DNA from: Xylogone sp. PMI_703
Taxonomy: Eukaryota > Ascomycota > Leotiomycetes
Reading direction: 5' to 3'
DNA: 64,000 nucleotides
NCBI GenBank assembly: GCA_021399445.1
Contig: JAJTUQ010000017.1
Coordinates: 1-64,000 of the forward strand
The notes under the pieces were generated by a model. It was not told where the DNA came from and did not search any database. It was given only the letters and a program-made list of their open reading frames with translations. Numbering within the stretch: the stretch's first letter is position 1; every line of letters starts with the position of its first letter. This document shows, piece by piece, positions 22,149 through 31,600 of this stretch. Position numbers and translations under genes: made by a program.

Positions 22149-23921
22149 ATGGGAAATTCACATTCACATCCACAGAAACACGACGGTTTGCCTTTTGTAG
22201 GCGATATCGCCAAGGGAGTTGTTCAGCTAGGCATCGATGCCACTAGGGTTGGAGCAAAAGTGTCACAAGAGGTATCCAATGTCTTGATAGGACCTGACAA
22301 CACAGAGGAGATCGCAAGCAAAATCGCAAACGAGTTCATCACCGCGCCAAAAGACATCCTTAAACAAGCCAACCATGAGCGAGTGAAAGATCTTGTTGCC
22401 GCGGTTTTAGAGCTGATTTGCCCGGTAGTGGAACTCATGGACCCCCAAGCACTTTTATCGTCTCTTCTCAGAGCGGGAAGCTGCACATTCGATCGAATCC
22501 ATAATGTCAGCATGAACGGCAACATGACCCGTTTGTTGACGGGTATCTTAGAGGATGCACTGCATCTGATTCTCCCGGTATTAGACAGTCTCAGCCCACA
22601 ATTGGTCCTGGATACAATAGTTACGTTTTCAAAGCTGGTGGTGAAAACGGTGCTGCTCAAAATCGGCCAAATTGGAGTCATCACGGCGGGAATCTACAGC
22701 AACGATCTCAACCTCTCAACGCTTGCATTTATTTGGAACGATCGTTCCGAGTTCGCGAGGTTTCTGTTGGACATTATCGAATGCGCCAAGTGCTATGCTA
22801 CAGCCATGTCCCTTGATGGAAGAGCCAGGCAAAACACTCACGGAGAGGACAATGAGTTTGACTTCTCCAAAGCCATGAACCGACATGCAATAACATGTCA
22901 GATCCAGAGACTAGCGAAATCCTTGATCTATATCTTGGAAAGTGCTGCGACGGCGGCCACGCTCAATGCGATCGATATGACGGCCCAAACACAGTTGCAG
23001 AGCGACGTCGACTGTGAGCCGGGAACTGTGATTCAAGTCAGACCTTGTGGTTGGCAGAGAGTGATTCACCCGCACATTGGGCCATGGACTCGACCACCAA
23101 TAACATCGCCAGGAGAGGCGGAGACACTGCCCCCAAACAGAAACCCCAAAGAAACCGAAGCCGACAAAGTCAAGGTCAAGAACGAGAAGTGGTTCTTCAT
23201 CAATGGAATCGCCACAGAACCTTTTTGGCTGCATCTCGCTTGCAAGAAACTGGCCATATGGTCTTCGAGAGAGATCACCGGGGTTTACAATAGAGGAGAC
23301 GGCATTTTATGGGACTTGATCGAATGTGCGGGCGAGAGAGACGATCATGGGGTCGGCAGTATCACCAGCCAGAATAATCTCATCCAAAGGACCATGAGCA
23401 GCGTACTAGCAGAACAATCCCTACAAAATCAACTAGAAGCCGCCTTGCAGACTCCAATAGAAGGTCCAGGAAGCTATTCCAACATTGTGATGATTGCCCA
23501 TTCTCAAGGCTGTCTTATTCTACGGCTGGCACTGGAGAAGCTAATTGAGGTTCATGATGACGGTTCCGACATCCGCACGGCGATGCTTCGACGGCTTTGT
23601 GTCTTCACGTTTGGAAATCCGAGCGTCAACTGGCAGTTCAAGAACGGCAGGCAGCTAAGTTTGTACGTTCGTCATACGGAGCATTTCGCGAATGAGAAGG
23701 ACTTTGTTGCGAAGCTTGGAGTCTTGAATACCCACACACGGCTGGGATACGGAACAGACAAAATCTTTGTCAACAAGCAGCCTGATTGGATTGGTCATCT
23801 CTTCGGAACGCAGTACAGTCTGGATCCAAATCATTACACAGACAGGGACGCCCCGGCTGGAGCTAATCCAACAGGGCAGAATTCGTGGTTACTCAGATGT
23901 AAGAACGGAGCTCCTGTCTAG
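22149..23921 (+). CDS. Putative alpha/beta-hydrolase (lipase-like), N-myristoylation-type start
   Basis: A 590-aa single-exon protein. The ATG at 22149 has a strong context (ACCATGG); upstream in-frame codons start only with GTG. It begins MGNSHSHPQ, which fits an N-myristoylation signal (Gly2, Ser6), suggesting membrane attachment. The N-terminal half is helical and amphipathic (VGAKVSQEVSNVL, LELICPVVELM, LLTGILEDALHLILPVL). The C-terminal half looks like an alpha/beta-hydrolase: WFFINGIATEPFWL, then the nucleophile elbow AHSQGC with Ser452, then a possible acid and His toward the C terminus (DPNHY). The elbow has Ala-His-Ser-Gln-Gly rather than Gly-x-Ser-x-Gly. The substrate cannot be predicted. 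No operon-like neighbours. Confidence 0.72.
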   Translation: MGNSHSHPQKHDGLPFVGDIAKGVVQLGIDATRVGAKVSQEVSNVLIGPDNTEEIASKIANEFITAPKDILKQANHERVKDLVAAVLELICPVVELMDPQALLSSLLRAGSCTFDRIHNVSMNGNMTRLLTGILEDALHLILPVLDSLSPQLVLDTIVTFSKLVVKTVLLKIGQIGVITAGIYSNDLNLSTLAFIWNDRSEFARFLLDIIECAKCYATAMSLDGRARQNTHGEDNEFDFSKAMNRHAITCQIQRLAKSLIYILESAATAATLNAIDMTAQTQLQSDVDCEPGTVIQVRPCGWQRVIHPHIGPWTRPPITSPGEAETLPPNRNPKETEADKVKVKNEKWFFINGIATEPFWLHLACKKLAIWSSREITGVYNRGDGILWDLIECAGERDDHGVGSITSQNNLIQRTMSSVLAEQSLQNQLEAALQTPIEGPGSYSNIVMIAHSQGCLILRLALEKLIEVHDDGSDIRTAMLRRLCVFTFGNPSVNWQFKNGRQLSLYVRHTEHFANEKDFVAKLGVLNTHTRLGYGTDKIFVNKQPDWIGHLFGTQYSLDPNHYTDRDAPAGANPTGQNSWLLRCKNGAPV

Positions 23922-24560
23922 GCGGACAATGTAATTAGACTGCCTGTAAATCAAGTGTAAAGTATAAAAATTTACCTTTAAAAGAGAAAGAAATCTTTAT
24001 TTTTACATTTAAAAAGTTAAATAACTTTCTAGTTAACTATTAAGACTAAAAGTTAGAACAGTTATAAGTAATATCTCGAAACTTCTTAACGTTATAATTT
24101 AACTTAAAGTTATATTTATACTAAAAAGAAAGTGTATACTAATTAGTAAAAAGGCTACTGAATAACAAGAAAAAGAAGAAGCTTAAGAATGTCGTTAAGC
24201 ATAGATTCCGGCCAAAAACCAGTTAAAGAATAATACCTGGTAAGTATAAGTTATTATAGTATACTCTTAGTTTATTGTTAACGTTATAATTATATATGCT
24301 GAATCTCAGGGTTCTAAAACTCGTAATATTATTAATATTACTTCTGAAACCGAGACAGTCGCAGATTTCGAGGCCAGAGTTGTGGGTAACTAAAGTAAAG
24401 TTCCAAAGAGACCTGATGGGCTTGGAGCGGCTGAAATTGTCTAAAACAGTAATCCGTTGGAATAAAAGGACACTCCCAGTTGGCTGACTGCTGCTGTAAT
24501 ACTCTTACCTCCCACAGGTCTGAACACATCACCCTTTGACTTCTGTGCGTACGTTTCTCT
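23922..24560. other. AT-rich intergenic sequence
   Basis: AT-rich with many stops; no gene recognised. It separates two convergent genes, the hydrolase (plus) and the homeobox gene (minus), and should hold both 3' ends. Confidence 0.5.
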
Positions 24561-25277
24561 TTACCAGTGACAATTCGAGCATCCAGAACAAGGGATGTTG
24601 AGACTGTCCTCTGAATACATCTCATTTAATCTGGTATCATTATCAGGCGTATCAGAATATGAATTAGGCTGTATCAGTGAAAGGTATGCTACTGTGTCCA
24701 AAGTACTATAGGTAGTAGTTCTAGTTTGAGACCAAAACGACGGACTTGAGCATTGTGAAAGCGGGGGTGTTGTTGTAGTTGATATTGAATATTGTCTTAA
24801 GGGGTTGATTCCTATACCCTTTCCTGACTCTACAGCTTGTATACTAAGATATTGCCATCTTACTTCTGGAATATCATCGTAGTTTTCACCATTCTCGATG
24901 CTCTTCTTGAGCACGAACTTCCTCTTAGCACGCCTAGGTTAAAGTTAGAATTGCACACAATAAACGAAATCAGAATATGCTGTATACCGGTTTTGGAACC
25001 ACATATAGACGGATCGCCATGTCATATTGATATCCTTTGCGATTCGTTCTTGAATTATAGTGGTTAGTGTTCGGTTCTTGTTGAATTCCATTTCTAGGGT
25101 TTCTTGTTGCTTCCAGCTTGTTTTTCGTCTCTTGGCATTTTTTTGCTGTTCCGTCAAATTACTATCAGCGGGGTTCGATATTACGGGTAAGGGCGTCGAC
25201 GAGGCCTCAGTTCGGGCGAATTCGGTCGTGGTAACTCCGACTTCTTTGACCTGCGAGCCACAGTCAATAGTTTGTGG
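24561..25277 (-). CDS. Homeobox transcription factor, 5' end not resolved
   Basis: A homeodomain is split by a predicted 54-bp intron (24987-24934). The upstream exon reads KRRKTSWKQQETLEMEFNKN, then ERIAKDINM and RSVYMWFQNR. The downstream exon continues RAKRKFVLKK, so splicing restores the canonical WFQNRRAK of helix 3. Exon 2 runs to the stop at 24561 with a Ser/Thr/Pro-rich tail typical of an activation region. The upstream exon is open to a likely acceptor (TTCTTCAG) at about 25278 with no in-frame ATG, so at least one more 5' exon is expected. Family role: sequence-specific nuclear DNA binding. Targets unknown. It lacks features that would tie it to mating-type loci. Confidence 0.78.
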
Positions 25278-26118
25278 CTGAAGAAGAACAGGTATTGATT
25301 AGCTTACAACTGGGTACCCAGGTCCGTGTACGGTTAATAAAGCGAATCATGTTAATTTAAAGACAATCGGAAACCGCCATTCAGGTTGACACGGCTCGGT
25401 CACCGAGAAATATGTTCAGGCCCAACAACGATTTGATTAAGATGTTGAGCACAACCGTGATAGTCTCATACTCTGGCCATCAGCGAAATAATCTAGACAA
25501 GTCTTCTAAGGATTTCGTCGCCAGTCCAAATACGGAATCCTGAAAAAATTCGTCAATTGATAATTTAAGTCATTTGTAAACGTGATTGATATTATGTACT
25601 AAATTGCACACTTTATCAGCCTCAAGGCCGGATAAAAGGTAATTTTAAACTGCTAGACGGACAATTTCGTTGTCATCTGCGTCAACAAGACCGAGACCGG
25701 TATATTCTTCTACAACTTTTCCCATGTTCGGCATACTGCACATATAGGCTCTGATACTACAATAGACAAGAGTCAATTATAAGACTTAAAAGCTGTGATA
25801 TTTTGACATGTGTAACAGCCTATGCCGTCTCGTTGCCTGTAGGACATTACCAAGCATCCTCATACAGCTCTTAATATACGCTTTACCCAATTGCTCTTAG
25901 AGCCTTGGAGGACACGTAAACATCCATGACATGATATAGATAACATTAAATGTCACACCGAACTCAAAAGAAACCCACATCATCAACTCGAACTGATTTC
26001 ATCTTCAATCAATCCCATCACTATCAACGCCTTGGATGTAATAGAGATTCTTCCATATCATTAAAGACATTTTCAACGACCCGAAAGCCCAGTGAGCTAC
26101 CTCAGGCCTAGAGGCATA
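25278..26118. other. Intergenic region between homeobox gene and FAD oxidase
   Basis: No supported coding region of its own. The missing 5' exon of the minus-strand homeobox gene should lie within 25278-25560. The last ~200 bp, with CATCAATCCCATCAC-like pyrimidine-rich leader sequence, probably contain the oxidase promoter. Confidence 0.45.
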
Positions 26119-27627
26119 ATGCTCTCTCCAGCTACATTTCTACTCCGAGCCCTCGTGCTCGCCGTCGCTGTATCAGCCCACCGCTGGTACAACTGGCAAT
26201 TCGATCTCACATGTGCATCCACACTCTACGTCGCACCAGCCAACGAATCAGATCTTGCGAAATTTGTTCAACAAGAATACCCACGGCAGTCTATGATCAA
26301 GGTCGTTGGCAATGGACATGCTTTTGGCAATATGACCACGTGCGTGGATGTCTCCGATACCAATCGAGACTCGTATATTGTTACTCTAACAAACCTGAAG
26401 AATTTTGCAGTCCATAAAGGTAATACTGCCACGTTCGGTGCCGGATGGGATCTAGTTGACATTGTCCCAAAACTCCGTGAGAATGGCCTCTCTGTTGTTA
26501 ATCTGGGAACCGAACGAGTCCAAAACTATGTCGGCGCATTTACAACCGGAACTCATGGTACTGGAAAAGCATTTGGTAATCTTGCAACTCAAGTCATCGG
26601 ATTCCGTGTAATGGATGCCACGGGAAATATCCTCGTTGTCAACCAAACCCATAATGCACACTGGCTGCCCGCCTTCCGGATTTCTCTGGGAGCTCTCGGC
26701 ATCATCACCGAAGTGACCATCCAAGCAGAACCTCTCACTTACCTGAAGCGCACTACTCAAGTTTTCTCCGCGAGCTCCAACCTCACCAAGATGTATTCAG
26801 ACGTCTACGACCTCTACCAGCAGCACGACCGCATGATGGTTTGGGGTCCGCACATGACCTGGAATACCACAAACTCGAACTGGACCATCACTTCGCAAAT
26901 GAGCGTCACATACTGGGAAGAAACAAACATCACCAACGTCTTCAACTGCTCTATAAATTATTGTGCGAATGGCTGCGGCCATTGCCTCCAAGATAACTTC
27001 TGCTACGACGAAGCCTCAGACGCTGTCTCGACGCCTCCAGCCGGCGTCTGCAACCGCTTTTTCTACGCCGAAATTGAACACTTCATGCCAGTGGAAAATT
27101 TCGTCTCGGCCGCCGTCGACTACACAAATTTCCAGCTTGCCGAAGCGCCAAAAATGGCCGCGTACAATAACCTGAACATGATTTACGAGTTACGTTTTGT
27201 GCAGGGCGACAAGACGTGGATGTCGCCCGTTAACACGTACAACATGCATAGCATACACAGTTCTAGCAACGTCTTCGCAGTGCTAGAAATCGACTGGTAC
27301 ATGACTTACAACAACTTCGATACGCTGTACTTCTACCAGTCGCTAGCAGAGCAGTTTACTCAGCAGTTTGGTTACCAGTATAATGCGCGCCCGCATTGGG
27401 GCAAGATGAGTTGGTTTAATAGCACGTATGCGCAGTTTATATACCCGCGATTGAAAGAATTTTTAGACTTACAGCAGAAAATGGATCCGCAATGTCAATT
27501 TGTGAATAAGTTTTTAATTGAGCATTTGGGGATTAGCAGGTGCCAGTTTATATTCAAAAAAGCCACGGGGCAAAAGCTTGCGTCTATGGTAGATGCCCCT
27601 CAGTTTCTTCTCAAAGATGAATTATAA
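26119..27627 (+). CDS. Secretory FAD-linked oxidase of sugar-1,4-lactone oxidase type, KDEL C terminus
   Basis: A 502-aa intronless protein starting at the ATG at 26119; the frame upstream opens only with GTG. Residues 1-20 (MLSPATFLLRALVLAVAVSA) form a signal peptide. A PCMH-type FAD domain follows, with VVGNGHAFGN, where His67 is at the place of the covalent FAD histidine in aldonolactone oxidases, and GAFTTGTHGTG. The C-terminal half has ELRFVQGDKTW and PHWGK, signatures of the D-arabinono/L-gulono-lactone oxidase family. These enzymes oxidise sugar lactones to ascorbate-type products with release of hydrogen peroxide. Many NxS/T sites and a Cys-rich insert (CANGCGHC) fit a secretory-route protein. 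The last residues are KDEL, an ER-retrieval signal, so residence in the ER lumen is predicted. The exact substrate is unknown. Confidence 0.85.
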   Translation: MLSPATFLLRALVLAVAVSAHRWYNWQFDLTCASTLYVAPANESDLAKFVQQEYPRQSMIKVVGNGHAFGNMTTCVDVSDTNRDSYIVTLTNLKNFAVHKGNTATFGAGWDLVDIVPKLRENGLSVVNLGTERVQNYVGAFTTGTHGTGKAFGNLATQVIGFRVMDATGNILVVNQTHNAHWLPAFRISLGALGIITEVTIQAEPLTYLKRTTQVFSASSNLTKMYSDVYDLYQQHDRMMVWGPHMTWNTTNSNWTITSQMSVTYWEETNITNVFNCSINYCANGCGHCLQDNFCYDEASDAVSTPPAGVCNRFFYAEIEHFMPVENFVSAAVDYTNFQLAEAPKMAAYNNLNMIYELRFVQGDKTWMSPVNTYNMHSIHSSSNVFAVLEIDWYMTYNNFDTLYFYQSLAEQFTQQFGYQYNARPHWGKMSWFNSTYAQFIYPRLKEFLDLQQKMDPQCQFVNKFLIEHLGISRCQFIFKKATGQKLASMVDAPQFLLKDEL

Positions 27628-28157
27628 AAGTGCTCTCCAGTATAACGTTATGAAGAGTATTAATTCAACACTTATTATGTTCAAGCCTTAGTCTTTGTGA
27701 GACTTTTGTATTATTGTAAAGTTTTCGATTAAAAGTGAAGAATAAAGATGGTTAATGTTTAAGTCGTTTTATTGAGTGATTGTGGATGGGCTTATGCACA
27801 AACGCAGGGATGAATACAGAACCACTGTATTGTATTGATTGCTTAAAGAGTATACAGTTATAATTGACTCTATATATACAGTAGTACTACGGCCATAATT
27901 ACGGCCGTATAGGTCTGTAGAGTACCCACCGATAGTTACCTAGAATAAGCCCTAGATATAAGCCCTAATATTGGTCACCAAAGAGTTCTGTGTAGTGGCA
28001 TAACCGTATCCTCTGAATATTGTAACACGTTTAACATATAAAATAATTAATGATAATTTTTGAGGTTTAGCAATGTACCGAGTGGATGCGCAGGAAATAA
28101 TACAGAACTACTCAGGTATTCCAGGCATTCCTCGTGTAGTTTAAGTCCTCAATTAAT
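27628..28157. other. Spacer left of the Harbinger transposon
   Basis: No gene seen. It contains an inverted repeat, TACGGCC and GGCCGTA, around 27888-27910. The target duplication of the transposon (TTA, 28158-28160) marks its right end. Confidence 0.5.
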
Positions 28158-28160
28158 TTA

Positions 28161-28195
28161 GGCCCTGTTCGGCAACCGCTTTGAAACCTCCATAG
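28161..28195 (+). repeat. Left TIR of the Harbinger element
   Basis: Starts GGCCCTGTTCGGCAACCGCT right after the TTA target site, and pairs with 30985-31019 with two mismatches. Confidence 0.92.
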
Positions 28196-28485
28196 ACTCC
28201 ACCGATATATGCTTAGTAATTAGTGCCAGTGATCCCCCATAGCTCTGTTCCATAGCTATCACCTTCCTTTTTAGAAATAGCGTTATATACACTCCAGAGC
28301 TCCTCCAGAGCTCTCTATTAATAAGAACTGAATAATCAAGCTCACGTGAATTGCTATACTCAATATGGTTAGAGTATTCGAAATATTCACAGAATCACAT
28401 AGAGCGGGAGTGTTACCACCTTGATTATGACTACTTTTAAGGCTATTATCACAACCACCTTTTGCGCAATTGAATTCACTTGATT

Positions 28486-29496
28486 ATGGCCGATTCTACA
28501 TATCGATATCACTCTCCAGAGTGGGAAGATGACGCCCCTGAGTCACAGATCACCGATATATCTCAAACAATCGAAGTTCAACCGGCATCTCTGACCCCTC
28601 AGTATTCGCTTCAATCTCAAGCAGCCTCTCAAGCACAGCTTCCTTCTAGTCAATTACCGAATAATACACAATCTTCTCAGCGATCGAGGCCTTATAATGC
28701 GATATGGAACCCTGAGATGGAGTATATATTGTTATCTGAAATGCGAGATCAAGTGAGGCAAGACAAACGTGCAGATAGTGGTTTCAAGGCTGAGGCTTGG
28801 TCGGCAGTTATAGAGAAAGTTAATTACTCGAATGACTCTATATCTATAACTGTGAAACAAGCTAAAAGTAAGATGGATTGGTACAAATTGATGTATAAAG
28901 AGTGGCAATTACTGGGGAAAGCTTCAGGGTTTGGATATGACGAACAGAGAGATATATACGTTGCTATTCCCTCTGTTTGGAGCCAATATCTGTCAAGCCA
29001 TAAACAAGCCACTTGGCTCAGAACTAACTCTTTACCTTATCGTGATATATTGGGAGAGTTGTTCGATGGTGTTATTGCGACCGGTAATCATGCATATTCT
29101 ATGTTGAATAACGAGTCTTCACAGCGCGCTTTTGCTTCAAGTTCTCCGGCAAGCACTCCCACTTCAATTAATCAACACTGGGAGAGCAATTCTGAATCTG
29201 AACGTTCACGTAAACGTTCGAAAAATAAAGCTAGAATTGCAGATGGTCTTATAGAGCTGGCAAATGCGTTTGGGAAGTCTCAAGAACATGTTGAACATAG
29301 TACTAAAACCGGGTCCGTTTCACAGGCAATACAACTACTCTGTACAGAGTATGAATCACGCCTTTCTGAAAGTGATTTCGATATTGCTATTGATAAGTTA
29401 TCAGTAAAGGAAACAGCTATTGTATTTATATCTTTCCTCTCAGAGAAGGCTAGAGATAGATGGCTAATACGTACCTGTTCGGTTCAACTAGTCTAA
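28486..29496 (+). CDS. Harbinger ORF1, Myb/SANT-like DNA-binding protein
   Basis: A 336-aa frame from the ATG at 28486 (a TTG two codons upstream is ignored). After a Gln/Ser-rich N terminus, residues about 68-150 form a Myb/SANT-like domain (NAIWNPEMEYILLSEM, then AWSAVIEKVN, then KSKMDWYKLMYKEW). This is the kind of domain that in PIF/Harbinger elements binds TIRs and brings the transposase to the nucleus. A basic SERSRKRSKNKARI patch at about 240 is a likely nuclear signal. The stop codon overlaps the 3' end of the opposing transposase gene by 9 bp. It is open and apparently intact. Confidence 0.88.
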   Translation: MADSTYRYHSPEWEDDAPESQITDISQTIEVQPASLTPQYSLQSQAASQAQLPSSQLPNNTQSSQRSRPYNAIWNPEMEYILLSEMRDQVRQDKRADSGFKAEAWSAVIEKVNYSNDSISITVKQAKSKMDWYKLMYKEWQLLGKASGFGYDEQRDIYVAIPSVWSQYLSSHKQATWLRTNSLPYRDILGELFDGVIATGNHAYSMLNNESSQRAFASSSPASTPTSINQHWESNSESERSRKRSKNKARIADGLIELANAFGKSQEHVEHSTKTGSVSQAIQLLCTEYESRLSESDFDIAIDKLSVKETAIVFISFLSEKARDRWLIRTCSVQLV

Positions 29497-30747
29497 TAGA
29501 GTATCTACAGCAAGCATGCCTCGATATTCTTGATATTGGTTCCACATAGCTTGTGCTAATTCGTCTCTTCTGATATCCATATTCAGTGATCCTATATCCA
29601 AAGAGTTCTCAGAAATAAAAGGCTGAAAAGACTGAATATCTTCAGCTTCCGGTGGAAAATAGTCATCTCCAGTATCACCTTCTCTATTACGTATATAGTT
29701 ATGTAGTACTATAACCGCAAAGATTAAACAAGTTTGTGTTTTAATCGAATACTCTGGAATTGATTTAAGAATCTGGAATTTCCTCTTCGTTATTCCAAAG
29801 ATGTGTTCTATAACATTCCTTAAAGATGAATGCCGAAGATTAAACAGTTCCTTATAATTCTGAGGTTTTTGGTTACCTTGCTGGAACTCCTTAAGATGAT
29901 ATCTAGTACTACGATATGGCACCATAACTGTAGAAGTATTCGAATAACCAGCATCTCCGAGCCAATAGAAACCTTCCGGAGTACTGAAATTATGATTAGT
30001 TTGAGCATCTTTTAATACTCGCACATCATGGGCTGACCCTTCCCAACCAGGAAGCGCATACACAAATAGCAATTCGAAGTTGCAAACAGCAAGTACGTTC
30101 TGAGATAACGTCTGTTTTCTGTTTCTATATCGAGCGTGATCTCCAGGAGGCAAATGGACCTCAATATGAGTGCCATCAAGAGCTCCTAAACAGTGGTGGA
30201 ATTCTTGAAAGCGAGGATCTTGTAGTATACGATCTGAAATAGGGGTAGAGGCTGTTGGCAATTGAACCTCCTGTTTATAAAGGCATAATAACGCATTAAG
30301 CACATCATAAAAGATCATACTAATCGTTGATCCAGAGTGAGAAAACCTTTCTTGAGCATCCCGGTTAGAAGCTCCTCGGCCAATAATATATAAAAAGATG
30401 AATATCTTTTCGTCAATACTAATATTGCGAGAGCTTTTAAGTGATGAGCAATCAGTTAAAGAGCGTTTAAGGTCTTGGAATGTATCTAGAGACATGCGCA
30501 ATACTTCAAAACAACGTCTAGGATGGCCTGAATTAATCAATTCAGCGATATATTCATGGCCAGTCATGCCGGTCCTGCATGGGGCACGACATATAACGCT
30601 TTCAACAACACCCAGAATAGCCAGTTTTACGGCCTCTTTTCGATACGCAAAAAGGCTTATAGCATCTTTAGCTTCTTCTCTATCAGATGAGCTAGTTGAA
30701 TTTGTGCTGGCTATACTGGTTGTCGAGATATCGTCGTCGGAATCCAT
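29488..30747 (-). CDS. Harbinger DDE transposase
   Basis: A 419-aa frame from the ATG at 30747; a longer frame exists only from a TTG. It is of DDE_Tnp_4 type. The catalytic residues fit D191 (GALDGTHIEVHLP), D265 (YWLGDAGYSN) and E314 (RNVIEHIFGITKRKF). The N-terminal part is helical with an HTH-like region (NISIDEKIFIFLYIIGRG). The protein cuts and joins the element ends in the nucleus, with ORF1 as partner. Length and motif spacing are normal and no stop or frameshift is present. Gene order (tail to tail with ORF1) is common in this superfamily. Confidence 0.92.
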   Translation of the reverse strand: MDSDDDISTTSIASTNSTSSSDREEAKDAISLFAYRKEAVKLAILGVVESVICRAPCRTGMTGHEYIAELINSGHPRRCFEVLRMSLDTFQDLKRSLTDCSSLKSSRNISIDEKIFIFLYIIGRGASNRDAQERFSHSGSTISMIFYDVLNALLCLYKQEVQLPTASTPISDRILQDPRFQEFHHCLGALDGTHIEVHLPPGDHARYRNRKQTLSQNVLAVCNFELLFVYALPGWEGSAHDVRVLKDAQTNHNFSTPEGFYWLGDAGYSNTSTVMVPYRSTRYHLKEFQQGNQKPQNYKELFNLRHSSLRNVIEHIFGITKRKFQILKSIPEYSIKTQTCLIFAVIVLHNYIRNREGDTGDDYFPPEAEDIQSFQPFISENSLDIGSLNMDIRRDELAQAMWNQYQEYRGMLAVDTLLD

Positions 30748-30984
30748 GGTGTTGATGAACACTGAAAGTTTGGGCAATAAATTGCGGAAAAAGTGGGCCC
30801 ACTGAGAGAAATCTGGAGGTCGGGACACCTGTATACCATAGCTCTTACAATTGAGCTTTGGCGCTAGAGTAGCGCCAGAGCTTTCCAACGATTATTCAAT
30901 TATTATTCAGCTTATGGAGGTTGAGATATGGGGGGGTGTTCGGTAAAAAAATTTCATATACTGACTCAGCCTGTGGTGTGGATC

Positions 30985-31019
30985 CTATGGAGGGTTCAGA
31001 GCGGTTGCCGAACAGGGCC
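30985..31019 (-). repeat. Right TIR of the Harbinger element
   Basis: Inverted match to 28161-28195, followed directly by the second TTA target copy. Confidence 0.92.
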
Positions 31020-31022
31020 TTA

Positions 31023-31600
31023 TTTAACCCTGTATGACAACAAGCAATAAGACAATCAATGATATAAAGGCCATTCTAGTGCAGACTTTATTTGTCAAGA
31101 CCATTAAAGGTGAATCGGACGTAAATGCGCTTGACTCAACCAGTGCCCCCGTTGTTCCTGTCTGTTCAGTAACCTTAATACTGTAACTTACACCTGTAAT
31201 AATGCTACTGGCTGAAATAGTGGTTTAAGTGCCCGTCGCTATGGTAGTTGCCGTGCAAGCTGTCCAATGGTGCAGCTGTGTTCCAGGTGTCACTCGTCCA
31301 GCTTGGCCAGTTCCCATACGGACACCCGCTTCCGCCTTACAAACTGGTCCAAGGCCCTGAAGTCCACACATCGGATAAGCCCTATGCCCCCCTTAAGACC
31401 CACCAAACGGCCCACAGCCTGAACAACCCATTACCCATCCGCCTAACCACGGACCATTTCCAGCTAGTCATTCCGGCTGAAAAATACGGATATAAGGGTA
31501 ATAATCACGTGCGAGCCTACAGTTAGACCGAGGGTCAAGTGAGAACTAAAGTAATAGTCACGTGAATGCACAGACCATCAGAATTTCATGCTTTTATCTG
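31023..31600. other. Spacer with a possible reverse-transcriptase fragment
   Basis: A GC-richer piece at 31240-31500 has open frames on both strands. The minus strand reads LIRCVDFRALDQF, faintly like a reverse-transcriptase RALN motif, but it is short and interrupted. Otherwise nothing is recognised. Confidence 0.3.

Larger units (their letters stand above)
28161..31019. mobile_element. Complete PIF/Harbinger DNA transposon (2859 bp)
   Basis: The ends are ~35-bp terminal inverted repeats (28161-28195 and 30985-31019) that agree at 33 of 35 positions and start GGCCCTGTTCGGCAACCGCT on both sides. TTA at 28158-28160 and at 31020-31022 is the 3-bp target duplication expected for this superfamily. 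Inside are two open genes facing each other: a Myb/SANT-like ORF1 and a DDE transposase. The coding frames show no stops and no RIP-like decay, unlike the retroelements to the right, so insertion is probably recent and the element may be autonomous. Confidence 0.93.

Noticed and set aside
31248..31526. 92-codon frame, and VDFRALDQF on the opposite strand
   Set aside because: Too short and interrupted to call a reverse transcriptase.
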